Source: Chlorops oryzae
Taxonomy: Eukaryota > Arthropoda > Insecta > Diptera > Chloropidae
DNA length: 64,000 nt
Assembly (NCBI GenBank): GCA_020466095.1
Contig: CM035808.1
Span: 23,884,296 to 23,948,295 of the forward strand
Direction: 5' to 3'
The translations under genes were made by a program, and so were the position numbers. The notes under the pieces were generated by a model that had not been told where the DNA came from, did no database searches, and saw only the letters and a program-made list of their open reading frames with translations. Shown piece by piece: positions 47,060 to 59,164 of the stretch (position 1 is the stretch's first letter; every line of letters begins with the position of its first letter).

Positions 47060-47187
47060 GGGGCTATCTCCAGCTGTCAGAAATCCAAAACTTCATATAA
47101 AAAAACACTTCAGAAAATTTCTGATTCATTTCTGAAGCGTTTTTATATACCAAGTTTTTCATTTCTGACGGAGCTGGATTTAGCCCC
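47060..47187. mobile_element. 128 bp MITE, TTA duplication
   Basis: The ends GGGGCTATCTCCAGCT and inverted GGGGCTAAATCCAGCT continue as GTCAGAAAT and then CACTTCAGAAA/CGCTTCAGAAA, so nearly the whole element folds as a hairpin. TTA lies at 47057-47059 and 47188-47190. TTA/TWA targets are typical of PIF/Harbinger elements. Confidence 0.85.
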
Positions 47188-47190
47188 TTA

Positions 47191-47319
47191 TATGCTTTCC
47201 AGACGTACAACGAAATCTCGAGATTTCAGACAATTTTAGAACAAATTTGACATTTGAAATTCAGGGGTTTAAATTTTGTTCAGAAATCCCGAGATTTCGT
47301 TGTACGTCTGGAAAGCATA
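47191..47319. mobile_element. 129 bp MITE, TTA duplication, abutting the previous one
   Basis: The ends TATGCTTTCCAGACGTACAA, followed by CGAAATCTCGAGATTTC, are almost perfectly inverted over 37 bp. The left TTA (47188-47190) is shared with the previous MITE and the right TTA is at 47320-47322. A different family from its neighbour but the same target type. Confidence 0.88.
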
Positions 47320-47442
47320 TTAGCTACAAATGGCTAAGAAAAATTTGAAATTTTGTAAAATTTGTTTTTGCTTTAAATATTATTTTTACAATTTGCACTT
47401 CTGGAATTTTCGTTTATACGATTTTTTATACACACGAACAGC

Positions 47443-47448
47443 AATAAA
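47443..47448 (+). terminator. Possible poly(A) signal AATAAA
   Basis: AATAAA about 620 bp after the transporter stop codon and 90 bp before the satellite array. It is the first canonical signal downstream; use is unproven. Confidence 0.3.
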
Positions 47449-48099
47449 TACTGAAAGATATTTTGGAAATGGATTTTTTTTAAAATTTTTATTCTATATA
47501 GAAATTAAAATATTGAATTGCGTCTGATTTCTATCGATGCACGCGGCTGGGCTCGTTCAGCACTCGGCTGGGCTCGTACAGCAGTCGGCTGGGCTCGTGC
47601 AGCATTCGGCTGGGCTCGTACAGCTCTCGTCTGGGCTCGTACAGCACTCGTGTGGGCTCGTGCAGCACTCTGATGGGCTCGTACAGCACTCTGATGGGCT
47701 CGTACAGCACTCTTGGGCTCGTACAGCACTCTGATGGGCTCGTACAGCACTCGTCTGGGCTCGTACAGCACTCGTCTGGGCTCGTACAGCACTCTTGGGC
47801 TCGTACAGCACTCTGATGGGCTCGTACAGCACTCGGCTGGGCTCGTACAGCACTCGGCTGGGCTCGTACAGCACTCGGCTGGGCTCGTACAGCAGTCGGC
47901 TGGGCTCGTACAGCAGTCGGCTGGGCTCGTGCAGCACTCGTCTGGGCTAGTACAGCACTCTGATGGGCTCGTTCAGCACTCGGCTGAGCTCGTGCAGCAC
48001 TCGTCTGGGCTCGTACAGCATTCTGATGGGCTCGTACAGCACTCGTCTGGGCTCGTACAGCACTCTGATGGGCTCGCACAGCACTCGGCTGGGCTCGTA

Positions 48100-48660
48100 A
48101 AGCACTCGGTGGGCTCGACAGCATCGGCTGGGCTCTACAGCACTCGGCTGGGCTCGTACAGCATCGGCTGGGCTCGTACAGCATTCGGCTGGGCTCGTAC
48201 AGCATTCGGCTGGGCTCGTACAGCACTCGTCTGGGCTCGTACAGCACTTGTGGGCTCGTATAGCACTCGGCTGGCTCGTAACCACTCGCTGGGCTCGTAC
48301 AGCACTCGCTGGGCTCGTACAGCACCGTGGGCTCGTACACATCGGCTGGGCCCGTACAGCACCGGTGGGCTCGTTCAGCACTTGGTGGGCTCGTAAGCAC
48401 TCGCTGGCTCGTAACACCACTCGTCCCTGGGGCTCGTACAGCATCGGCTGGGCTCTACAGCACTCGTCTGGGCTCGTACAGCACTCGGCTGGGCTCGTAC
48501 AGCACTCGTGGGCTCGTACAGCACTCGGTGGGCTCGTACAGCACTCGGTGGGCTCGTACAGCACTCGTGGGCCGTACAGCACTCGGTGGGTCGTAAGCAC
48601 TCCTAGGGCTCTACACACTCGCTGGGCTCGTACAGCACTCGGCTGGGCTCTACAGCACTC
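48100..48660. repeat. Indel-rich sub-block of the satellite
   Basis: In this ~560 bp many monomers are 18-20 bp long because of scattered 1-3 bp losses (for example CTCGACAGCATCGG, CTGGCTCGTAACC), unlike the rest of the array where 21 bp spacing is kept. It may reflect sequencing error or an unpolished join. Confidence 0.75.
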
Positions 48661-51330
48661 GGCTGGGCTCGTACAGCACTCGGCTGGGCTCGAAGCACTC
48701 GGCTGGGCTCGTACAGCACTCGGCTGGGCTCGTACAGCACTCGGCTGGGCTCGTACAGCATTCGGCTGGGCTCGTACAGCACTCGGCTGGGGACTCGTAC
48801 AGCACTCGGCTGGGATCGTACAGCACTCGGCTGGGATCGTACAGCATTCGGCTGGGCTCGTACAGCACTCGTCTGGGCTCGTACAGCACTCTGATGGGCT
48901 CGTACAGCACTCGGCTGGGCTCGTACAGCAGTCGGCTGGGCTCGTACAGCATTCGGCTGGGCTCGTACAGCACTCGTCTGGGCTCGTACAGCACTCTGAT
49001 GGGCTCGTACAGCACTCGGCTGGGCTCGTACAGCTCGTCGCATCGTCTGGGCTCGTACAGCACTCGGCTGAGCTCTAGCAGCACTCGTCTGGGCTCGTAC
49101 AGCACTCGGCTGGGCTCGCACAGCACTCGGCTGGGCTCGTACAGCACTCGGCTGGGCTCGTACAGCACTCGGCTGGGCTCGTACAGCACTCGGCTGGGCT
49201 CGTACAGCATTCGGCTGGGCTCGTACAGCACTCGTCTGGGCTCGTACAGCACTCTGATGGGCTCGTATAGCACTCGGCTAGGCTCGTACACCACTCGTCT
49301 GGGCTCGTACAGCACTCGGCTGGGCTCGTACAGCACTCGGCTGGGCTCGTACAGCATTCGGCTGGGCTCGTACAGCACTCGTCTGGGCTCGTACAGCACT
49401 CGTCTGGGCTCGTACAGCACTCGATGGGCTCGTACAGCACTCGGCTGGGCTCGTACAGCAACTCGTCTGGGCTCGTACAGCAGTCGGCTGGGCTCGTACA
49501 GCATTCGGCTGGGCTCGTACACCACTCGTCTGGGCTCGTACAGCACTCGTCTGGGCTCGTACAGCACTCGGCTGGGCTCGTCAGCACTCGTCTGGGCTCG
49601 TACAGCATTCGGCTGGGCTCGTACAGCACTGTGATGGGCTCGTGTACAGCATTCGGATGGGCTCGTACAGCACTCGGCTGGGCTCGTTAAGCACTCGTCT
49701 GGGCTCGTACAGCACTCGGCTGGGCTCGTACAGCACTCGTCTGGGCTCGTACACCACTCGGCTGGGCTCGTACAGCACTCGTGATGGGCTCGTACAGCAC
49801 TCGGATGGGCTCGTACAGCACTCGGCTGGGCTCGTTAAGCACTCTGATGGGCTCGTACAGCACTCGGCTGGGCTCGTACAGCACTCGGCTGGGCTCGTAC
49901 AGCACTCGGCTGGGCTCGTACAGCATTCGGCTGGGCTCGTACAGCACTCGGCTGGGCTCGTACAGCATTCGGCTGGGCTCGTACAGCACTCGTCTGGGCT
50001 CGTACAGCACTCTGATGGGCTCGTATAGCACTCGGCTGGGCTCGTACAGCACTCGGTGGGTCGTTAAGCACTCGGCTGGGCTCGTACAGCACTCGGCTGG
50101 ACTCGTACAGCACTCGGCTGGGCTCGTACAGCACTCGGCTGGGCTCGTTAAGCACTCGTCTGGGCTCGTACAGCACTCTGATGGGCTCGTAAAGCACTCG
50201 GCTAGGCTCGTACACCACTCGTCTGGGCTCGTACAGCACTCGTCTGGGCTCGTACAGCACTCGTTTGGGCTCGTACAGCACTCGGCTGGGCTCGTTAAGC
50301 ACTCTGATGGGCTCGTACAGCACTCGGCTGGGCTCGTACAGCACTCTGATGGGCTCGTACAGCACTCGGCTGGGCTCGTACAGCACTCGGCTGGGTCGTA
50401 AGCACTCGGCTGGGCTCGTACAGCACTCGGCGGACTCGTACAACACTCGGCTGGGCTCGTACAGCACTCGGCTGGGCTCGTACAGCATTCGGCTGGGCTC
50501 GTACAGCACTCGTCTGGGCTCGTACAGCACTCTGATGGGCTCGTACAGCACTCAGCTGGGCTCGTACAGCAGTCGGCTGGGCTCGTACAGCATTCGGCTG
50601 GGCTCGTACAGCACTCGTCTGGGCTCGTACAGCACTCTGATGGGCTCGTACAGCACTCGGCTGGGCTCGTACAGCACTCGGCTGGGCTCGTACAGCACTC
50701 GGCTGGGCTCGTACAGCACTCGGCTGGGCTCGTACAGCATTCGGCTGGGCTCGTACAGCACTCGGCTGGGCTCGTACAGCACTCGTCTGGGCTCGTACAG
50801 CACTCTGATGGGCTCGTACAGCACTCGGCTGGGCTCGTACAGCAGTCGGCTGGGCTCGTACAGCATTCGGCTGGGCTCGTACAGCACTCGTCTGGGCTCG
50901 TACAGCACTCTGATGGGCTCGTACAGCACTCGGCTGGGCTCGTACAGCAGTCGGCTGGGCTCGTGCAGCACTCGGCTGGGCTCGTACAGCACTCGGTGGG
51001 CTCGTACAGCACTCGGCTGGGCTCGTACAGCATTCGGCTGGGCTCGTACAGCACTCGGCTGGACTCGTACAGCACTCGCTGGGATCGTACAGCACTCGGC
51101 TGGGATCGTACAGCATTCGGCTGGGCTCGTACAGCACTCGTCTGGGCTCGTACAGCACTCTGATGGGCTCGTACAGCACTCGGCTGGGCTCGTACAGCAC
51201 TCGGCTGGGCTCGTACAGCATTCGGCTGGGCTCGTACAGCACTCGTCTGGGCTCGTACAGCACTCTGATGGGCTCGTATAGCACTCGGCTAGGCTCGTAC
51301 ACCACTCGTCTGGGCTCGTACAGCACTCGG

Positions 51331-52170
51331 CTGAGCTCTAGCAGCACTCGTCTGGGCTCGTACAGCACTCGGCTGGGCTCGTACAGCACTCGGCTGGGCT
51401 CGTACAGCACTCGGCTGGGCTCGTACAGCACTCTGCTGGGCTCGTACAGCACTCGGCTGGGCTCGTACAGCATTCGGCTGGGCTCGTACAGCACTCGGCT
51501 GGACTCGTACAGCACTCGGCTGCGATCGTACAGCACTCGGCTGGGATCGTACAGCATTCGGCTGGGCTCGTACAGCACTCGTCTGGGCTCGTACAGCACT
51601 CTGATGGGCTCGTACAGCACTCGGCTGGGCTCGTACAGCAGTCGGCTGGGCTCGTGCAGCATTCGGCTGGGCTCGTACAGCACTCGTCTGGGCTCGTACA
51701 GCACTCTGATGGGCTCGTACAGCACTCGGCTGGGCTCGTACAGCACTCGGCTGAGCTCTAGCAGCACTCGTCTGGGCTCGTACAGCACTCGGCTGGGCTC
51801 GTACAGCACTCGGCTGGGCTCGTACAGCACTCGGCTGGGCTCGTACAGCACTCGGCTGGGCTCGTACAGCATTCGGCTGGGCTCGTACAGCACTCGGCTG
51901 GACTCGTACAGCACTCGGCTGGGATCGTACAGCACTCGGCTGGGATCGTACAGCATTCGGCTGGGCTCGTACAGCACTCGTCTGGGCTCGTACAGCACTC
52001 TGATGGGCTCGTACAGCACTCGGCTGGGCTCGTACAGCAGTCGGCTGGGCTCGTGCAGCATTCGGCTGGGCTCGTACAGCACTCGTCTGGGCTCGTACAG
52101 CACTCTGATGGGCTCGTACAGCACTCGGCTGGGCTCGTACAGCACTCGTCTGGGCTCGTACAGCACTCGG
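51331..52170. repeat. Higher-order repeat, two 420 bp (20-monomer) units
   Basis: A marker monomer with GAGCTCTAGCAGCACTCG recurs at 51331, 51751 and 52171, exactly 420 bp apart. Between markers the same ordered series of variants appears, including the trio CATTCGGCTG, CACTCGTCTG, CACTCTGATG twice per unit and a pair with GGATCGTACAGC. Further marker copies are at 49068, 52680 and 53604. Confidence 0.9.
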
Positions 52171-55040
52171 CTGAGCTCTAGCAGCACTCGTCTGGGCTCG
52201 TACAGCACTCGGCTGGGCTCGCTCACAGCACTCGGCTGGGCTCGTAACAGCACTCGGCTGGGCTCGTACAGCACTCGGCTGGGCTCGTACAGCACTCGGC
52301 TGGGCTCTCGTACAGCATTCGGCTGGGCTCGTACAGCACTCGTCTGGGCTCGTACAGCACTCTGATGGGCTCGTAAAGCACTCGGCTAGGCTCGTACACC
52401 ACCGGTCTGGGCTCGTACAGCACTCGGCTGGGCTCGTACAGCACTCGGCTGGGCTCGTACAGCACTCGGCTGGGCTCGTACAGCATTCGGCTGGGCTCGT
52501 ACAGCACTCTGATGGGCTCGTACAGCACTCGGCTGGGCTCGTACAGCAGTCGGCTGGGCTCGTGCAGCATTCGGCTGGGCTCGTACAGCACTCGTCTGGG
52601 CTCGTACAGCACTCTGATGGGCTCGTACAGCACTCGGCTGGGCTCGTACAGCACTCGTCTGGGCTCGTACAGCACTCGGCTGAGCTCTAGCAGCACTCGT
52701 CTGGGCTCGTACAGCACTCGGCTGGGCTCGTACAGCACTCGGCTGGGCTCGAACAGCACTCGGCTGGGCTCGTACAGCACTCGGCTGGGCTCGTACAGCA
52801 CTCGGCTGGGCTCGTACAGCATTCGGCTGGGCTCGTACAGCACTCGTCTGGGCTCGTACAGCACTCTGATGGGCTCGTATAGCACTCGGCTAGGCTCGTA
52901 CACCACCCGTCTGGGCTCGTACAGCAGTCGGCTGGGCTCGTACAGCATTCGGCTGGGCTCGTTCACCACTCGTCTGGGCTCGTACAGCACTCGTCTGGGC
53001 TCGTACAGCACTCGGCTGGGCTCGTACAGCACTCGTCTGGGCTCGTACACCATTCGGCTGGGCTCGTACAGCACTGTGATGGGCTCGTACAGCACTCGGC
53101 TGGGCTCGTTAAGCACTCTGATGGGCTCGTACAGCACTCGGCTGGGCTCGTACAGCACTCTGATGGGCTCGTACAGCACTCGGCTGGGCTCGTACAGCAC
53201 TCGGCTGGGGTCGTAAAGCACTCGGCTGGGCTCGTACAGCACTCGGCTGGACTCGTACAACACTCGGCTGGGCTCGTACAGCACTCGGCTGGGATCGTAC
53301 AGCATTCGGCTGGGCTCGTACAGCACTCGTCTGGGCTCGTACAGCACTCTGATGGGCTCGTACAGCACTCAGCTGGGCTCGTACAGCAGTCGGCTGGGCT
53401 CGTACAGCATTCGGCTGGGCTCGTACAGCACTCGTCTGGGCTCGTACAGCACTCTGATGGGCTCGTACAGCACTCGGCTGGGCTCGTACAGCAGTCGGCT
53501 GGGCTCGTGCAGCATTCGGCTGGGCTCGTACAGCACTCGTCTGGGCTCGTACAGCACTCTGATGGGCTCGTACAGCACTCGGCTGGGCTCGTACAGCACT
53601 CGGCTGAGCTCTAGCAGCACTCGTCTGGGCTCGTACAGCAGTCGGCTGGGCTCGTACAGCACTCGGCTGGGCTCGTACAGCACTCGGCTGGGCTCGTACA
53701 GCACTCGGCTGGGCTCGTACAGCATTCGGCTGGGCTCGTACAGCACTCGGCTGGACTCGTACAGCACTCGGCTGGGATCGTACAGCACTCGGCTGGGATC
53801 GTACAGCATTCGGCTGGGCTCGTACAGCACTCGTCTGGGCTCGTACAGCACTCTGATGGGCTCGTACAGCACTCGGCTGGGCTCGTACAGCACTCGGCTG
53901 GGCTCGTACAGCATTCGGCTGGGCTCGTACACCACTCGTCTGGGCTCGTACAGCACTCTCGTACAGCACTCGTCTGGGCTCGTACAGCACTCTGATGGGC
54001 TCGTACAGCACTCTGATGGGCTCGTACAGCACTCGGCTGGGCTCGTACAGCACTCGGCTGGGGTCGTAAAGCACTCGGCTGGGCTCGTACAGCACTCGGC
54101 TGGACTCGTACAGCACTCGGCTGGGCTCGTACAGCACTCGGCTGGGCTCGTTAAGCACTCGTCTGGGCTCGTACAGCACTCTGATGGGCTCGTAAAGCAC
54201 TCGGCTAGGCTCGTACACCACTCGTCTGGGCTCGTACGGCACTCGTCTGGGCTCGTACAGCACTCGTTTGGGCTCGTACAGCACTCGGCTGGGCTCGTAA
54301 GCACTCTGATGGGCTCGTACAGCACTCGGCTGGGCTCGTACAGCACTCTGATGGGCTCGTACAGCACTCGGCTGGGCTCGTACAGCACTCGGCTGGGGTC
54401 GTAAAGCACTCGGCTGGGCTCGTACAGCACTCGGCTGGACTCGTACAACACTCACGGCTGGGCTCGTACAGCACTCGGCTGGGATCGTACAGCATTCGGC
54501 TGGGCTCGTACAGCACTCGTCTGGGCTCGTACAGCACTCTGATGGGCTCGTACAGCACTCAGCTGGGCTCGTACAGCAGTCGGCTGGGCTCGTACAGCAC
54601 TCGTCTGGGCTCGTACAGCACTCTGATGGGCTCGTACAGCACTCGGCTGGGCTCGTACAGCACTCGGCTGGGCTCGTACAGCACTCGGCTGGGCTCGTAC
54701 AGCACTCGGCTGGGCTCGTACAGCATTCGGCTGGGCTCGTACAGCACTCGTCTGGGCTCGTACAGCACTCTGATGGGCTCGTATAGCACTCGGCTAGGTT
54801 CGTACACCACTCGTCTGGGCTCGTACAGCACTCTGATGGGCTCGTACAGCACTCGGCTGGGCTCGTACAGCACTCGGCTGGGCTCGTACAGCACTCGGCT
54901 GGGCTCGTACAGCATTCGGCTGGGCTCGTACAGCACTCGTCTGGGCTCGTACAGCACTCTGATGGGCTCGTATAGCACTCGGCTAGGCTCGTACACCACT
55001 CGTCTGGGCTCGTACAGCACTCGTCTGGGCTCGTACAGCA

Positions 55041-58000
55041 CTCAGATGGGCTCGTACAGCACGCGGCTGGGCTCGTTCAGCACTCGGCTGGGCTCGTACA
55101 GCACTCGGCTGGGCTCGTACAGCACTCGTCTGGGCTCGTACAGCACTCGGCTGGGCTCGTACAGCACTCGTCTGGGCTCGTACACCACTCGGCTGGGCTC
55201 GTACAGCACGCGGCTGGGCTCGTACAGCACGCGGCTGGGCTCGTTCAGCACTCGGCTGGGCTCGTACAGCAGTCGGCTGGGCTCGTACAGCATTCGGCTG
55301 GGCTCGTACAGCACTCGGCTGGGCTCGTACAGCACTCGTCTGGGCTCGTACAGCACTCTGATGGGCTCGTACAGCACTCGTCTGGGCTCGTACAGCACTC
55401 GGCTGGGCTCGTTAAGCACTCTGATGGGCTCGTAAAGCACTCGGATGGGCTCGTACAGCACTCTGATGGGCTCGTACAGCACTCGGCTGGGCTCGTACAC
55501 CACTCGGCTGGGCTCGTACAGCACGCGGCTGGGCTCGTACAGCACGCGGCTGGGCTCGTACAGCACGCGGCTGGGCTCGTTCAGCACTCGGCTGGGCTCA
55601 GACAGCAGTCGGCTGGGCTCGTACAGCACTCGGCTGGGCTCGTTAAGCACTCGGCTTGGCTCGTACAGCACTCGTCTGGCTCGTACAGCACTCTGATGGG
55701 CTCGTTCAGCACTCGGCTGGGCTCGTACAGCACTCGGCTGGGCTCGTACAGCACTCGGCTGGGCTCGTTTAGCACTCGGCTAGGCTCGTACACCACTCGT
55801 CTGGGCTCGTACAGCACTCTGATGGGCTCGTACAGCACTCGGCTGGGCTCATACAGCACTCGGCTGGGCTCGTTAAGCACTCGTCTGGGCTCGTACAGCA
55901 CTCTGATGGGCTCGTACAGCACTCGGCTGGGCTCGTACAGCACTCGACTGGGCTCGTACAGCACTCGGCTGGGCTCGTACAGCACTCTGATGGGCTCGTA
56001 AAGCACTCGGATGGGCTCGTACAGCACTCTGATGGGCTCGTACAGCGTTCGGCTGGGCTCGTACAGCACTCGTCTGGGCTCGTACAGCACTCGTCTGGGC
56101 TCGTACAGCACTCTGATGGGCTCGTACAGCACTCGGCTGGGCTCGTACAGCACTCAGCTGGGCTCGTGCAGCACTCGTCTGGGCTCGTACAGCACTCGGC
56201 TGGGCTCGTACAGCACTCGGCTGGGCTCATACAGCTCTCGGCTGGGCTCGTACAGCACTCTTCTAGGCTCGTACAGCACTCGGCTGGGCTCGTTAAGCAC
56301 TCGGCTGGGCTCGTACAGCACTCGGCTGGGCTCGTAAAGCACTCGGATGGGCTCGTACAGCACTCGCCTGGGCTCGTACAGCACTCGCCTGGGCTCGTAC
56401 AGCACTCGGCTGGGCTCTTGAAGCCTCGGCTTGGCTCGTACAGCACTCGGCTGGGCTCGTACAGCACTCGGCTGGGCTCGTACAGCACTCGGCTGGGCTC
56501 GTAAAGCACTCAGATGGGCTCGTACAGCACTCGTCTGGGCTCGTACAGCACTCGGCTGGGCTCGTACAACACTCGGCTGGGCTCGTACTACACTCGGCTG
56601 GGCTCGTACAGCACTCGGCTGGGCTCGTGCAGCACTCTGATGGGCTCGTACAGCACTCGGCTAGGCTCGTACAGCACTCGGCTGGGCTCGTACAGCATTC
56701 GGCTGGGCTCGTACAGCACTCGTCTGGGCTCGTACAGCACTCTGATGGGCTCGTATAGCACTCGGCTAGGCTCGTACACCACTCGTCTGGGCTCGTACAG
56801 CACTCGTCTGGGCTCGTACAGCACTCAGATGGGCTCGTACAGCACGCGGCTGGGCTCGTTCAGCACTCGGCTGGGCTCGTACAGCAGTCGGCTGGGCTCG
56901 TACAGCACTCGTCTGGGCTCGTACAGCACTCGGCTGGGCTCGTACAGCACTCGTCTGGGCTCGTACACCACTCGGCTGGGCTCGTACAGCACGCGGCTGG
57001 GCTCGTACAGCACGCGGCTGGGCTCGTTCAGCACTCGGCTGGGCTCGTACAGCAGTCGGCTGGGCTCGTACAGCATTCGGCTGGGCTCGTACAGCACTCG
57101 GCTGGGCTCGTACAGCACTCTGATTGGCTCGTACAGCACTCGTCTGGGCTCGTACAGCACTCGGCTGGGCTCGTACAGCACTCGGCTGGGCTCGTACAGC
57201 ACTCGGCTGGGCTCGTAAAGCACTCGGATGGGCTCGTACAGCACTCTGATGGGCTCGTACAGCACTCGGCTGGGCTCGTACACCACTCGGCTGGGCTCGT
57301 ACAGCACGCGGCTGGGCTCGTACAGCACGCGGCTGGGCTCGTTCAGCACTCGGCTGGGCTCGTACAGCAGTCGGCTGGGCTCGTACAGCACTCGGCTGGG
57401 CTCGTTAAGCACTCGGCTGGGCTCGTACAGCACTCGTCTGGGCTCGTACAGCACTCTGATGGGCTCGTTCAGCACTCGGCTGGGCTCGTACAGCACTCGG
57501 CTGGGCTCGTACAGCACTCGGCTGGGCTCGTTTAGCACTCGGCTAGGCTCGTACACCACTCGTCTGGGCTCGTACAGCACTCTGATGGGCTCGTACAGCA
57601 CTCGTCTGGGCTCATACAGCACTCGGCTGGGCTCGTTAAGCACTCGTCTGGGCTCGTACAGCACTCTGATGGGCTCGTACAGCACTCGGCTGGGCTCGTA
57701 CAGCACTCGGCTGGGCTCGTACTGCACTCGGCTGGGCTCGTACAGCACTCTGATGGGCTCGTAAAGCACTCGGATGGGCTCGTACAGCACTCTGATGGGC
57801 TCGTACAGCGTTCGGCTGGGCTCGTACAGCACTCGTCTGGGCTCGTACAGCACTCGTCTGGGCTCGTACAGCACTCTGATGGGCTCGTACAGCACTCGGC
57901 TGGGCTCGTACAGCACTCGGCTGGGCTCGTGCAGCACTCGTCTGGGCTCGTACAGCACTCGTCTGGGCTCGTACAGCACTCGGCTGGGCTCGTACAGCAC

Positions 58001-58606
58001 TCGGCTGGGCTCATACAGCTCTCGGCTGGGCTCGTACAGCACTCTTCTAGGCTCGTACAGCACTCGGCTGGGCTCGTTAAGCACTCGGCTGGGCTCGTAC
58101 AGCACTCGGCTGGGCTCGTAAAGCACTCGGATGGGCTCGTACAGCACTCGCCTGGGCTCGTACAGCACTCGCCTGGGCTCGTACAGCACTCGGCTGGGCT
58201 CTTGAAGCCCTCGGCTTGGCTCGTACAGCACTCGGCTTGGCTCGTACAGCACTCGGCTGGGCTCGTACAGCACTCGGCTGGGCTCGTACAGCACTCGGCT
58301 GGGCTCGTACAGCACTCGGCTGGGCTCGTAAAGCACTCAGATGGGCTCGTACAGCACTCGTCTGGGCTCGTACAGCACTCGGCTGGGCTCGTACAGCACT
58401 CGGCTGGGCTCGTACTACACTCGGCTGGGCTCGTACAGCACTCGGCTGGGCTCGTGCAGCCCTCGGCTTGGCTCGTACAGCACTCGGCTGGGCTCGTACA
58501 GCATTCGGCTGGGCTCGTACTACACTCGGCTGGGCTCGTACAGCACTCGGCTGGGCTCGTGCAGCGCTCGGCTTGGCTCGAACAGAACTCGGATGGGCTC
58601 GTACAG
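55041..58606. repeat. Higher-order repeat, ~1.78 kb duplicated block
   Basis: Landmarks recur about 1,783 bp apart: CTCAGATGGGCTCGTACAGC followed by ACGCGG at 55041 and 56824; CTCTTGAAGCC(C)TCGGCTTGG near 56416 and 58200; the TACAGCGTTCGG variant near 56041 and 57804. About 85 monomers per block, roughly two copies. Confidence 0.85.
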
Positions 58607-58755
58607 CACTCGTCTGGGCTCGTACAGCACTCTGATGGGCTCGTACAACACTCGGCTGGGCTCGTACAGCTCTCGGCCGGGCTCGTACAGAACTCGGCTG
58701 GGCTCGTTCAGCACTGGGCTCGTTTAGCAATCGTGAGGGCTCGAATAGCAGTCCA

Positions 58756-58925
58756 TTTATATGTTTTCGAAGTAGAGGTCGCAGGCGAACATGTACTAAC
58801 ACGTGCATTGCGGAGCTCTTACCCGTCCGACGGCCGGCAACGTACTGATCGAGCTCACGTATTGTCACGCTATTTATACTCTTTTCAAGATTGAGCAGAA
58901 TGTTTTTTGGTCTCAGATAAATGAT
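58756..58925 (+). repeat. Flanking repeat R2, copy 1
   Basis: This segment, directly after the satellite, is repeated at 59165-59269 plus 60420-60480. Shared parts include GAAGTAGA-GTCG-AGGCGA, GACGGCCGGC, CACGTATTGTCACGC and TATTTATACTCTTTTCAA. No coding content. TATTTATA could be a promoter element. Confidence 0.8.
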
Positions 58926-58930
58926 ATTGT

Positions 58931-59110
58931 GCTCCTAAATGCCTTGATTCCTATGCCAGAGTGACATTTCCTAATGGGTTTTCGGTAATTTTTCTATGCT
59001 TAATGTTTCCTTGGATCGTAAAGAAAATTCACGAGAAGAAAATTCCTGGAAAACTCTATATTTTCCACCCATATGAAAATTTTTTTGTATTTTTCTACTC
59101 AAAGAAAGAT
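58931..59110 (+). repeat. Dispersed repeat R1, copy 2 (partial)
   Basis: It matches the start of the R1 repeats at 12545-12900 (inverted) and 63741-64000: TTTCCTTGGATCGTAAAGAA and ATTCCTGGAAAACTCTATAT are shared. It ends after CAAAGAAAGATAG. It lies between the two R2 copies. Confidence 0.75.
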
Positions 59111-59164
59111 AGCTTCCCTTTATAGCTTTTCAATCATTCACCTAAATGACCTCGCCAGAGCTGA

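Larger units (their letters stand above)
47538..58755. repeat. 11.2 kb tandem satellite, 21 bp GC-rich monomer
   Basis: About 530 monomers of 21 bp. The plus-strand unit is GGCTCGTACAG followed by CACTCGGCTG, 67% GC with two CpGs, in an otherwise AT-rich window. Frequent variants change only the second half: CACTCGTCTG, CACTCTGATG, CATTCGGCTG, CAGTCGGCTG. Because 21 is divisible by 3 and the monomer has no stop codon in any frame, all six frames stay open for long stretches and give repeating peptides such as GSYSTRL, LVQHSAG, ARTALGW, SRVLYEP, QPSAVRA and AECCTSP. Frames switch at scattered indels, so no single coding frame is maintained. I therefore call this satellite DNA, not genes. The left boundary is abrupt at 47538. 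The right boundary decays over 58600-58755. Confidence 0.97.

Noticed and set aside
47538..58755. CRISPR array
   Set aside because: Units are contiguous 21 bp monomers with no unique spacers, in a eukaryotic context.
47531..58894. Dozens of long repetitive ORFs on both strands (7-residue repeats such as SRVLYEP or GSYSTRL)
   Set aside because: They come from a 21 bp stop-free monomer open in all six frames; frames switch at random indels and no frame is favoured.
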